DNA of 64,000 nucleotides, taken from the NCBI RefSeq assembly GCF_011745365.1, contig NW_024468913.1:806001-870000 (forward strand). The letters run 5' to 3'. The stretch comes from Cryphonectria parasitica EP155. Taxonomy: Eukaryota > Ascomycota > Sordariomycetes > Diaporthales > Cryphonectriaceae. The notes below the pieces were generated by a model. It had not been told where the DNA came from and did no database searches. It was given only the letters and a program-made list of their open reading frames with translations. Position numbers and translations under genes: made by a program. Each line of letters starts with the position of its first letter. Position 1 is the first letter of the stretch. Below, in pieces: positions 35,437-52,309 of the stretch.

Positions 35437-37389
35437 GGGGTGCGATCCAAACCTATGGGGTTCATTTTTTTCATTGGGGGGTATTTTGCGGCGTGATTGG
35501 CAATGGGTTAGAAATGGAATTTTGAAGAAGTAGGATACCTCGGGCGGTGGCGTCATGGCATGGTACGGCGCGGACAGGAACTCGACATCATCGGTTTGTT
35601 TCCCAGTTGGTTTGACTAGAAGGCGTAATCGTTCCTTCGCTCTTATGACTTTCGGATACCACATAGGGGAGCGTATGATTCTAGACCACAGAACAGTGAA
35701 CACATCACGGCATTCCCCCCTGAGATTAGGGAAAGAGTTTAACGGCACACAATCTGAATCCATTTTGATGAATTTGCTACACGTGAGCTCGTAGAGGCTT
35801 TGTCAATTAAGTGTTCGTGGCCCCTTATCAAGGCCCGGATCCGTGAGTGAAAGTACCGATACGATGATGGCTGATGTGTGTTATAGACCAGAAAGAAAGG
35901 GGAGAGATAGTCATCTGCGTCATATGCTCGGGAACACCCTCGTACTCGGGACTATTGTTAGATTTGTGAGCTTCCTCTTCCATTGAGACGAGCTTCAGCT
36001 GGTTATAAAATTTAGGACTGATCTGGGAGTTGTCAATATTTTGTGTGATGTTTTTTTCTTCTTTTGGAGTTGACCCAAAAGCTTCAATCTTATTGCCTCT
36101 AATTTAAGTCGAGGTTTCTCCCTGCCTCTTTCTTCTTTTTTTATAAGAGCTGCAAAATCTTTTGATACTCTTGACTCTCAAAACTTTTCAATAATATGCC
36201 TGGTTATTTCAATATCTAAAAATTCAATAGCCTCTTGTCCTAACATCAAACTTCTCCAAACCCCAGGACGGTCCGAGGTTGTCTTGGAAGCAGCTCTCAA
36301 GTACTCATGCACATTTACGTAGACCAGGCAAAGGTCACTGCACTCAACCTGCACTATGTCACCGCAGATGAAGCCCAGCGTCAAATAGGTCTTCACTGCC
36401 GATTACGATCAAACACCCGTCTGATTTGCGGCCGATGAGTATGATCTTATCTGCTGGGACGACTCAGGCCCTAGGTGGATTTGCGTTCTTTGTAGGCAGA
36501 TAGGCTGCTAAGCATCGAATGTGTCATTATACAATTAAGTGTTTAGATCACGTAGCATAGCAATGGACGTTGAGAGTTGAAGCCATCCAAATTTGACTGG
36601 CTAATATGTGGAGTCACATACAATAGATTATTGTATAGAACAAGGATCGGCATCAGATCGTTGTTGTCTATATGTGGCCCTCCATGGTCTCCTGAAACCG
36701 CCCAAGAAGGCCAGACAGTGGTGCAAAGATATGTAATTTGTTCTCGCTACGAAGAAATCGCTGCGTAGCTAACATGTCTCAGTCATCTATGTGGAAATCG
36801 GCAAGCAGATTAAGCTCCATTTGGATTTCTGTAAATCGATCAGCGACTGTGTCCGGCAGTCCATGACTTCGACCGTGATTCCATTCGGGAGGCGATCCGT
36901 AAATGGCAGCCTACTGTCCGAATTGGAAGGAAATCGTACGCAAGCAAGTGATTACCAAGATGGCCTCAGTCAAGATGAAGAACAGCAAATTATATTTCTT
37001 TAGATAAGGACGAGGATTTGTACATGCCAGTCATGTCAGACGAAGATGAGTGATCAGTGATAGGCAATATGTTTATGATGATTTAAAATATAAAGAAGTA
37101 TTTTATTATTATGAGTATGGCCAAAAGAATGAAGCTCATTACGAAGTTTGGGATATTAAGGAGAGATGGTCATAATTTTATGCAAGCAATTGTCATACTT
37201 GAGCCTGAGTCTGGTAGTTAAAGGAAAGACTCAGTCTATATAGTGTGCGCTTTAGTCCTCACAAACTTCTGACCTGCGATTTCTACCAATTTTCATACCA
37301 GCCCGATACAGCTTCTCAAGATAGGTTGTAAGAAGACAGATTATACAGCTAAGGCTAGTGCGGAAACAAAGAAGAAAGCTCAGAAGCAG
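35437..37389. other. Intergenic, becoming AT-rich
   Basis: No gene recognised. From about 35,800 onward the base composition drops toward A+T and stop codons are frequent in all frames. Confidence 0.45.
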
Positions 37390-37968
37390 TTGCCCACAGC
37401 AAATATCATGACGCGGATACTGGGAAACAATAAGAAATACCAATCCAATATCAATGCGTATGCGCAGCCTTTCCGCCAAGTGATAGTAAGATGGATTAAG
37501 AAGCATTATCCGAAAGAGTTGGAAGATGCAGAAGGCAAGCGACTGGAAGCCGCAAGAATGATGAAGAGGTTGAAGAAAGCAAAGGTTCAAGCCAAAGAGC
37601 AAAGCGTGAAATTCGATCCGCTAAATTTTCGACAGGCTGACTTTTCTACTCATTCTAATTCTGACAGGCTGGATGATATATATACTCGTGCATAACCTAC
37701 TTTCATTGAATATTTGGGCTGGCTAGATAGCCTTAAAAGCTACAATAAGAAGATCAACAATACGTTCCTAACACTATACTGGAAGAAGTTCTGCGCGGAA
37801 GAGGAGAACAAGAAGATGTTCACTTCATGGATGGAGTTAACTCGAGATGCCCGGATAGCTGATGATCTGCATAACTTTACACCAGCCTTTCGGAGCATCA
37901 CACAAGACGAGGAGAATGATATTGTTCCTGGCAGTGGTTGCCTATATCATCATATCAGTTTCCCGTAG
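37330..37968 (+). pseudogene. Decayed coding remnant, possibly of a tyrosine-recombinase/FluG-like element
   Basis: One reading frame runs from about 37,330 to 37,968 with a single internal stop (TAA 37693-37695). It reads lysine-rich helices, then LDDIYTRA, the stop, PTFIEYLGWLDSLKSYNKK and LYWKKFCAEEENKKMF. The pattern of Y-x-F-x-YL-x-WL followed by YWK resembles the N-terminal region of fungal FluG-domain/Crypton-like recombinase proteins. I recall this only loosely, so the family is a guess. The surrounding AT-rich block fits old, mutated repetitive DNA. Confidence 0.3.
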
Positions 37969-39171
37969 CATGCAGCCTTCGTAGCCAACCTAACTCTCCT
38001 AATATATCACGGGACTGTTTGCATGATTTCAGGTCCTTGTCACAAAATGTGTCAACTTCATGAGGTGATTTCGTCGACCCTCTTTGCACTTGGACGAATA
38101 AGCAGGAGCAGTGTACAATGATGATTTTCACGTGATTATATTCAAAATGATCAGACAACAAAGAAATAGAACGGCTTCAGGGCCAGGTGAGGTGATGTCT
38201 GCCAGTTTTCATACAACTGGATCCACAAACTTACATATACAGTTCCGTGAACGGATGGAGCACACGAAGGCCAGCAAACAACATTACATAAAGTTATTGA
38301 CACTGCGCCTCTTTCTCGCGCCCATCGACAATAAACGTATGTCAAGAGACAGGCTATCATATAGTACAGAGTTCGGCTTCTAGATCAGATTCCCGGTTCT
38401 GCGTGCCAGTGTAGATTTCCAATCAACTTGGCCAGGGATCTATCATCCGGTCCGGCCATCGGCACCTTGGCAGTCTCCAGAGCAAGACGGTAAGAAGTGC
38501 CCTCAGACCGAGGTGGGTGATCATAACCGACCACCTGGACTAGTGGAGCCGCGGAGGTGGGGACCTGTGAAAAACGCGGGGCTCCACGGCCGCCCACGAG
38601 GCCCGCACTTGTTTCCCTGAGTGGATACGTTCATCAATCTGCTCCCCGCAAAACTCGGACGGGGCGTTCATGCAGAGTGACAAACCCTGGGGAATAGCCG
38701 ACAGCCGCATGAGTACAAGGTACTCGACGCTTAGCAGTTTACTACTAGTAGGGCCGCGTAACAGTACTCTTCTGCTGTGCGAAAAAAAAGTTTCCCAGAG
38801 GTTTTGTCCAGTCGAGGGCTGGTGGTTTTGCTGGTCTTGTGACTCGAGGAGCTCCACACTGCCAACGTCCCTCACGCCCGCCGTGCCGGCCCACCCACAG
38901 TACTATCGACACACCGACGCGAGATCCTGATTCGATTACCGTCGTGTTGGGATCATTCCACTGCAAACATTCCCCATCGCAGGATGGGCTGTCACTGCAA
39001 GATCTCGCACGTGCCGAGGGAATTTCCGAGTAAAAGCTGGTTGCGCTAGATAACCATGATGATTCCCCGGGGTTTCCCCGGGTGATGGCAGACGGAAAAC
39101 CCTTGGGTATTGTTTCCCCAGTCATGGCTAGCATTCTATTACTTCCCCGCCCTTGGCCGAGTGAGAGTGAA

Positions 39172-39186
39172 GGGGGGGGGGGGGGG
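39172..39186. repeat. Poly-G homopolymer run (G15)
   Basis: Fifteen consecutive G about 0.67 kb upstream of the GH3 gene. Confidence 0.9.
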
Positions 39187-39425
39187 CCTGGCTGGGCCTT
39201 GATTCTTCTTCCCCAGGCTCTTTAGGCTCAAGTGAGGGCATCCATAATCGGCCGTGATGGGCTAGTCATTTGTGTTTGGGTCTGGAATACCACCGAGGCG
39301 TCGCCGAGTGCTTCTCATCGACATGATCATGGAAAGTAGAAAGACGTAAGAAAGGTGGGCTCAGCTACCTTGGGGCAAGTCAGGGCACCCTCATGATGTA
39401 TGTATTTACTGCAAAGTTTGTAGTG

Positions 39426-39433
39426 TATATAAG
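39426..39433 (+). promoter_or_regulatory. TATA-like element upstream of GH3 gene
   Basis: TATATAAG about 420 bp before the GH3 start codon. It would imply a long or spliced 5'UTR. Confidence 0.25.
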
Positions 39434-39850
39434 TAAAGACCTGCCTCGGCTGCGAGATGGTTTTGTTATGTTTGTCGTGTCAGTTGTTGAGTGTGGACCG
39501 TGTTCTCCTACAATGAGACTTAATTTTATTATTCAGTCTTCTCTGTCGATCTGATCCTTCTGGATGCTATCACTCTTAGTAAGTCCGCTGCCCTCTCTAC
39601 ACTGTAATCTGTCTCAAATCCACCCTTTCCGACTTGTTACACCAACTCCATCAATCAACAATAATGTGTAACTTTTACATACACATACAAGATACGACTC
39701 TTGCGTCATGACTCCTCTTCAGGTCTGCCGCTTTCTTTTGGAGGTCTTCTGCATTGGGACCTCTTTTGTTACCAAATGACTAATCATCGCATCCTGGTGG
39801 TAGATTTCCCTACAACTCAATACTTACCTGAATAGTGTCCTCCAGCCACG

Positions 39851-42736
39851 ATGAGACGATCTGCTCTTGCGTGCCTCGCCACGGCGGTGGCTCTCAGTCA
39901 ACATGCCGGGGCTGAGGACATCATCACTGATCCTACATACTTCTATGGCCAATCTGAGCCGGTGTACCCTACGCGTGAGTGACTCGGGTTATCACCACTT
40001 TGGTGAACCAGTATTGTGAAATTGAGACGTTCTAACCCGCGGCTTTGTGATACACAGCTCAACAAGATGGCAATGGAGCCTGGGCAGCTGCTATTACGAA
40101 GGCAAAGGCACTTCTTGACCAGATGACCATGGATGAGAAGGTACGTTCTTTATACAAGCTAATTAGTCATTCATGCTTCACTGTAGAAGGACGTTACAGG
40201 TTCCTAAGCTAATGGCATTTTGCAGGTCAACCTCACTAGCGGCGTGAGTACCACGACAGGCTGCGCAGGAATGATTGCAGCTGTGCCTCGTCTAGGGTTC
40301 CCGGGCCTATGCCTGGCAAATGCAGGGAACGGTGTAGGCTCTACAGACTATGTCAGCGCGTGGGCATCTGGGATTCACGCTGCCGCTAGTTGGAACAAGG
40401 AGTTGACCTACAACCGGGGCTACTACATTGGCGGCGAGGCTAGAACAAAGGGTGTCAATATACTGTTGGGCCCAGTCATTGGACCGGCCGGCCGTGTAGT
40501 TGAGGGAGGCAGAAACTGGGAGGGTAAGATTTCTTCTGTTTCGGTATTTCTTTTCTATCTTGCCTGGAAAGTTCCCTGCTGACATCGCACTGCACCGATC
40601 TAAGGCTTCTCGCCTGATCCATACTTGTCTGGACAGTTGGTCTACGAGTCTGTGGCAGGTATCCAAGACGCAGGCGTGATCACCAGCACCAAGCATTTCC
40701 TGGGCTATGAGCAGGAGACGCATCGATTGCTCAGCACGGCCACGCCGTGGGCCGAGCCCATCTCTTCCAACATTGACGACAAGACCATTCATGAGTTGTA
40801 TCTCTGGTATGTGCCAATATCTTCGTCCCCCAGAGCAGCTAATATGGTGTGAAACAATAACTGACAACAGCTTGCCACTCGTTTCTTTCTTTTCTCTCTC
40901 AGGCCCTTCCAAGATGCAGTCCGTGCCGGATCGGCCAATATAATGTGCAGCTACAATGGAGTCAACAACTCGGCAGCCTGCCAGAACAGCAAGACCCTGA
41001 ACGGGCTGTTGAAGGGCGAACTTGGCTTCCAGGGCTTTGTGGTCTCGGACTGGGATGCTCAGAATGCAGGTGTCGCCTCAGCCCTGGCTGGTCTTGATGT
41101 TGCCATGCCGTCCTCCACGGTCTGGGGTGACAATTTGACGCTGGCCATCAGCAACGGGACAGTCAATGAGACCCGACTGGATGATATGGTCACTAGGTAT
41201 GTTCAACCATCCAGAGCTTCTGAAGACGAATTTAACATGTTAACACACACTTCTCAACCACAGAATCTTGACTTCATGGTACCAGCTTGGCCAGGACTCG
41301 GCAGACTTCCCGGCACCGGGCTATGGACTTGCTGCCGACCTGTCTGTCCCGCATCCTGTGGTTGACGCTCGCAATGCCAGTGGCAAGCCAACGCTGTTTG
41401 CTGGCGCAGTTGAAGGCCATGTGCTGGTAAAGAACACCAACAACGCCCTTCCTCTGAAGTCTGCCGAGATGAAGCTCATCTCCCTCTTCGGATACTCGGC
41501 GAAAGTACCTAATGTGAACAACTACGTAAGTATACCTCTGTCAAGTTTGCATACCCACAAAGTGTAATTCTTGTGTGTTCTGGCCATTCTTGCTGACAAC
41601 ACAAACAGCAAGGAATCCCAACTGGTCAGCTCTTCCCGGCTTGGTCAGACGGTGTCGAGTCGGCCAACTACACCGAGTTCAGCCTGAAATTCCTCGGAGA
41701 TCTAAACGTGACCGGATCCCCTACGGCGCCCAACGGCACGCTCATCACTGGAGGCGGCTCTGGCACCACATCCCAGAGTTTCATCAGCGCGCCTTACGAC
41801 GCCCTCGTCGCCCAGGCGTACCAGGACGGCACCGACCTCTACTGGGACTTTGAGAACGGCGCGCCGCTCGTCAACCCGACCACCGACGCCTGCATCGTGA
41901 TCGGCAACGCCTGGGCCACAGAGGGCTACGATCGCCCCGCGGTGCGCGACGACTTCACCGACGGCCTGATCAACAACGTGGCCGACCAGTGCAACAACAC
42001 CATCGTCGTGTTCCACAACGCGGGCACGCGCCTCGTCGTCGACCACCCCAACGTCACGGCCATCATCTTCGCCCACCTCCCCGGCCAGGACAGCGGCAAG
42101 GCCCTCATCGACATCCTGTACGGCAGGGAGAACCCCTCCGGCCGCCTCCCCTACACCGTCGCCGCCAACGAGACCGACTACGGCGCCCTGCTGCACCCGG
42201 ACCTGACCCTCACCGGCACGTTCCAGCACTTCCCCCAGTCCAACTTCTCCGAGGGCGTCTACATCGACTACCGCCACTTTGACCTCCTCAACATCACCCC
42301 GCGCTACGAGTTCGGCTTCGGCCTCAGCTACACCACCTTCGACTACGCCAACCTTGCCGTCACCACCACCAACGGCTCCACCGCCCCGAACCCCACGGGC
42401 GCTGTCGCTCCCGGCGGCCAGACGGATCTCTGGGACGAGCTCGTCCGCGTCACGGCTGACGTTACTAACTCAGGTGCTGTGGACGGCAAGGAGGTCGCCC
42501 AGCTGTACCTGGGCATCCCAGGCGAGGACGTGCCGGTGAGACAGCTGCGCGGGTTTGAGAAGCCGCTCATCGCTGCGGGCGAGACTGTCACGGTGGAGTT
42601 CTCGCTGACGCGGCGGGACCTGAGCGTTTGGGATGTCGTGGCGCAAAAGTGGCTGCTGCAGGCGGGTGAGTACCAGGTGTATGTGGGGAGGAGCAGTAGG
42701 GATCTTCCCCTGCAGACATCGTTCTCTATATCGTGA
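39851..42736 (+). CDS. GH3 beta-glucosidase, secreted
   Basis: Seven exons (39851-39974, 40058-40140, 40226-40523, 40605-40806, 40903-41196, 41264-41525, 41609-42736) give 796 aa. A signal peptide ([21 protein letters not shown]) opens it. The GH3 N-terminal barrel shows [21 protein letters not shown]198-H199 in [10 protein letters not shown], and the nucleophile D285 in VVSDWDA. The GH3 C-terminal domain contains [16 protein letters not shown] sequence, [13 protein letters not shown] and PSGRLPYT. A fibronectin type III-like domain ends the protein (from about [13 protein letters not shown]). Such enzymes release glucose from cellobiose and other beta-glucosides outside the cell. Oddities are an A-N pair at residues 100-101 where relatives have Q-D, and G in place of the following R. 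The gene is tail-to-tail with the GH2 gene (294 bp). Confidence 0.92.
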
Positions 42737-43030
42737 GAAGTCGTTGGTTGGATAGCAAGCTCTGCAGAAAATAATGATTAATGTCGAGTCTTTCACGTGT
42801 ACTTCTTGGACCTTTTTATTTTATTTCGCAAAACAGTGTTATATCCATCCTGATATTCGGTCATTTCCCTGGCCTCCTTCATTGTTTCCTATCTCCAGAA
42901 ATTGAGTCCTGGTCTTGTTTGAAAGGGTCAGTAGGCATTCAAGTATGATTTCAGTTGTATTGACATCGATTTGGTCACTATTGCCTTCTCTATATACGAG
43001 GGAACATACATGCCCCAGAAGAATATTTCC

Positions 43031-48202
<5,172 letters not shown>

Positions 48203-49958
48203 ATGGCTACCATAGACGAGAAATCGCCCGGTATCGACCACCAGGATGACCTGCACAACGTCGACACTGCTGTCCACATTGCCCATGAGTCCACCGGGGC
48301 GAAGATCTCACCATGGACCTGGCCCATGATTCGCCTCTATCTCGTTCTGTCTGTTGCGTACCTCTGCGGGTAAGGCTCTCTTTTATCTTGCAATTGTCTC
48401 TGTCTTGACACCGTCTCATTTGAGCTCCTCCAGCTGATCATCTTTCCCCCTGCAGAGCTCTGAACGGCTATGATGGCTCCCTCATGGGTTCCCTCAATGG
48501 CATGACTGCCTACCAGCACTATTTCCACATGACCACCGAGGGCTCCAGCATCGGCATCGTCTTCATGATGTACAATATCGGCTCCGTCGCCGCCGTCTTC
48601 CTCACCGGCCCTACAAACGACTACCTCGGCCGGCGCTGGGGAATGTTTATTGGATCCCTCCTCGTCATCATCGGCACATGCATTCAAGCCCCGACCAAGA
48701 CGAGCGCGCAGTTCCTCGGTGGTCGTTTCGTTCTAGGTTTCGGCGTGAGCTTCTGCTGCGTCTCGGCACCGACCTATGTCAGCGAGATGGCCCATCCGGC
48801 CTACCGTGGCACCCTAACGGGGCTCTATAACTGTACTTGGTATTTGGTCAGTTCAGGACTCCCATATTCACGTCGTATGGCAAGGGTCCTCCCCTTCACA
48901 ATGCTAAATCGGGTCAGGGTTCTATCATCGCTTCGTGGGTGTCCTACGGCTGCGCCTACATCAACAATGACAACTTGGCCTGGCGCATCCCCATTTGGTG
49001 CCAGATGATCACCTCTGGCATCGTGTGCCTGTTCGTCTTCTTCCTGCCCGAGTCGCCCCGCTGGCTCATGGCCCAGGACAGGCATGAGGAGGCAGCGAAT
49101 ATCCTGACCAAGTACCACGGCGAGGGCGACCCAGACAGCCCCTACGTGCAGCTGCAGATGAAGGAGATGGTCCAGCAGATTTCCAACGAGGCCTCGGACA
49201 AGAAATGGTGGGATTACCACGAGCTGTGGAATACCCACTCGGCCCGGCGCCGCCTCATCTGTGTTATCGGCATGGCCTGCTTCGGCCAGCTGAGCGGCAA
49301 CTCGCTGTCGTCCTACTATATGGCAACCATGCTGAACAACGCCGGCATCACGGCCGAGCACACCGTCCTGGCCATCAACGGCATCAACCCGGCACTCTGC
49401 CTCATCGGGGCATGTCTAGGCGCGCGCATGACAGATGTCATTGGCCGCCGGCCCCTCCTGTTGTACAGCATCCTGTTCTCGTCCGTGTGCTTCGCCATCA
49501 TCACGGGCACGTCCAAGGTCTCCCTGGCGGACCCGTCCAACCACGCCGCGGGCAACGTCACCGTCGCCTTCATCTTCATCTTCGGCATCGTCTTCTCGTT
49601 TGGCTGGACCCCGCTGCAGAGCATGTACATCGCCGAGACCCTCCCGACCGCCACACGCGCAAAGGGCACCGCCCTGGGCAACTTTGCCTCGTCCGTGTCC
49701 AGCGTCATCCTGGCGTACTCGTCAGGCCCCGCCTTTGAGCACATCTCGTACTACTTCTACATTGTGTTCATCTTTTGGGATCTCTTCGAGGCCCTGATCA
49801 TGTATTTCTACTTCCCCGAGACCAAGGACCGGACGCTCGAAGAGCTGGAGGAGGTCTTTTCTGCCCCGAACCCGGTCAAGAAGTCACTCGAGAAGAGGAG
49901 CGCGCAGACGGTCCTGAACACGATGAACGTGCAGGTCGATGGGAAGGAGGTGGTCTGA
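48203..49958 (+). CDS. MFS sugar transporter, lactose-permease-like (LacpA/Lac12 type)
   Basis: Exons are 48203-48369, 48456-48846 and 48918-49958, giving 532 aa with 12 predicted helices. Sugar-porter motifs are [10 protein letters not shown] at helix 1, DYLGRRWGM after helix 2, LPESPRWLM before the central loop, IGRRPLL after helix 8 and [14 protein letters not shown] after helix 12. The long hydrophilic N-terminus and the GSLNGM segment fit fungal lactose/galactoside permeases of the Lac12 type. It probably imports lactose or a related beta-galactoside by proton symport at the plasma membrane. The divergent GH2 beta-galactosidase supports this. An oligosaccharide other than lactose, such as cellobiose, remains possible. 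Confidence 0.85.
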
Positions 49959-50275
49959 TGATGATGATCTGGTTCTGGTTCCGCAGACGCGATCGTCGGT
50001 TCCAAAGATAATCGAAGGTGGTGTTGTGAGTTGCTCTCCACCTCGCATCCATACATAATCTGAGACGCAATTGAACTCTCGTATGAATGGCCCGCGTTTT
50101 GTAGAGTAGTGAGCCAAATCCCTCCCCCATTGTGAACTCAGCAACGGAGAAGAAACTTTTCGTAGGTTTAAATCTATATCCTGGAGCGCTAAATTCAATT
50201 GCCAATTTGAACGGTTGAAGAATTAATGGAGCGGATGCCCGGGGCGGAAGCAATTGAAATATTAAGCAATACTGC

Positions 50276-50394
50276 TTTCTCTTCTTCTTTCCTTCCTCCT
50301 TCCTCCTTCCTTCCTTCTTTTTCTTCTTCTTTCAATGCTTTTTCCTTCTTTTCCCCCACATTCTTCTTGCTTTTCCTCTTTCTTCGAAGACCTC
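50276..50394. repeat. Polypyrimidine tract
   Basis: About 120 bases almost entirely of C and T on the plus strand (TTCC/TTCT words). It is simple sequence, downstream of the permease gene. Confidence 0.65.
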
Positions 50395-51436
50395 GCCCCC
50401 CCCCAAAAACCACCCCTTAATCTTACAGCTCTCAAGCTTGCAGCGCTCTTGCCTGCTACCGTTAAATGCGGATTTGGAGTAGATTCAAAAAGATACTCAG
50501 TCATGTGGTATTCGACCAATTCACGTACAGGGATTATTGCAATCGAATCCGTTGAAACACATTCTGCCTGCTAAAGCTTGGCTTCCGCCCCGGCAGCCAC
50601 TGCAATCACATGATGAGTGCTATGACTTCGATCTCTCACAGGCGGGATAAGGGTATTGATTGCTGTACCGATATGCAGCAACTAATCATTCAAATCACTC
50701 GCTCGTTACTGGCGAGGAGAGTGTTGGTAGGATCACTACCCTTAGATGTGGATCAGGTCAACGGAGACAAGATCAATTGATGATTTATGTACGGAGCAAA
50801 AGTAGTAATGTTCATCCAAGCAGGTGGACCAGCCAATGAAGTGCGTCCGTGTGCGGCCCCGCATCCAGGTCCATTCAAACGGAGCTGACACCCTGAAGCC
50901 CCTGGAAAGGAAGGGAGGCAAACAGCAGAAGAAAAGAAAAGAGGCATCGCCGATAAGTGGTCCCTTTGAAGGTTGACCGGGAGGTGGGGATACCCTCAAG
51001 TTAATGTCATATCCCCCTGCCTCTTGTGTATGTTGTGGGTGGGTGGTCCCAAAAAAATGCACAAAAACGACAGAAATAGCTGTGGTAAGCAGCCATCGCC
51101 AATCGTCCCCAATAGCATCCCATCGTAGTCCCGCACACTGATCGCCATGGCCACGGTCGCCAACGATGGCCATCCGTCGCCGTGAACATCCATGTCGGCT
51201 TCCTGATCTCTCCAGGTGGTTCATGTATCAGTCCAATACGGGGTTGCCCTCCTCGTCCGAGTAGTTGTCATCTGGGGTCGCGATGGACCTAGCCACATCC
51301 TTTATAAAGTATAGTGAATAGAACCATCAATACTTACCTAATTATTGTATTTTTAACCTGGTTTATCACTGGGTTTTCGAACCGACCCATAATTATCCCC
51401 GTACTTAACAGCTAGCCACGGGTAAATCACGGAATC

Positions 51437-51545
51437 CTGTACTGTACATACTACTGTACTAGATACTGTACTATACTATATTATAGTCCTGTGCGATACC
51501 CTGCTGTACATAGCACTGTATCCCGCTGAACATATCCTACTGTAC
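51437..51545. repeat. Imperfect CTGTAC/TACTGTA repeat
   Basis: Six copies of CTGTAC at 51437, 51442, 51454, 51466, 51504 and 51540, within related TACTGTA/TATAC words. The repeat is degenerate, of local origin, and AT-rich. Confidence 0.6.
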
Positions 51546-52309
51546 TATAATACGTGTGATGGATAAACCTCGGCCGTAGCACACTTAGCGCACCAGTGCC
51601 ACCAAAACTTTTGTCCCAACGGAGGCTATCTCAACAAAAGCCTATCCACTGTGGACTGCTTAGGAGGGAATCGTTATCATACAATGTACGTAGTATTGCC
51701 TCTTCTCAACGAAGGCAGAGAGAAAGTCAAAGGTCAACAAGAGAAATCGAGCTCTGTACAACTGCAGATACAGGTCAATAACAATGTAACGAGCAAACCA
51801 TGTATTAGTATAGATGGTCAAAAGTTTCCAGGACAGTTGCTGAAAAACCTTCCATTTTGTCTCCCCTTAGAAAAACATTGCTTAGAAGTAGGCTCCGAGG
51901 CGAACTCGCCCCTTTGGCCCCGCATTCGATGAGCGCGGGCAAAATAGAGGGAAGGAACCCCTTTCCTCGGCTTGGTTCCGCCTGGTGACCCAAAAACACG
52001 GGTTCGCGAATAAGGACGCAAGGAGTTCTGCTGCTGACTGCTTGGGAAGCGGGGCTTCTCAAAAAAAGATAATGGATTGGCGGGGTCGTTGAAACGACCT
52101 CCGCAACCAATTGCTCATCTGCCTTCCTGGAATTCGTTCAAAGGAGGGGAAGCAGGAAATTTTCAGTACTTGTCCAAACACACAAATCTAGCAAAGCTTC
52201 TCGGCGCTACTCTGTTCTCATCCCTCATTCTTCTTGTTTTCGTATCCGTCTCTTCATTTTCCTCGTCCTACCCTCATCTTACCCATCGAAAAGGCAGGAA
52301 AAAGAAACA

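Larger units (their letters stand above)
37969..39850. other. Intergenic, GH3 upstream region with poly-G tract
   Basis: AT-rich to about 38,400, then normal composition. A direct repeat of TTCCCCGGG occurs at 39063-39082, and a 15-base G run at 39172-39186. No gene is supported. Confidence 0.45.
49959..52309. other. Intergenic with polypyrimidine and CTGTAC-repeat stretches
   Basis: No gene supported in 2.35 kb. A CT-rich tract lies at about 50,276-50,394. A run of CTGTAC words lies at about 51,437-51,545. Confidence 0.45.
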
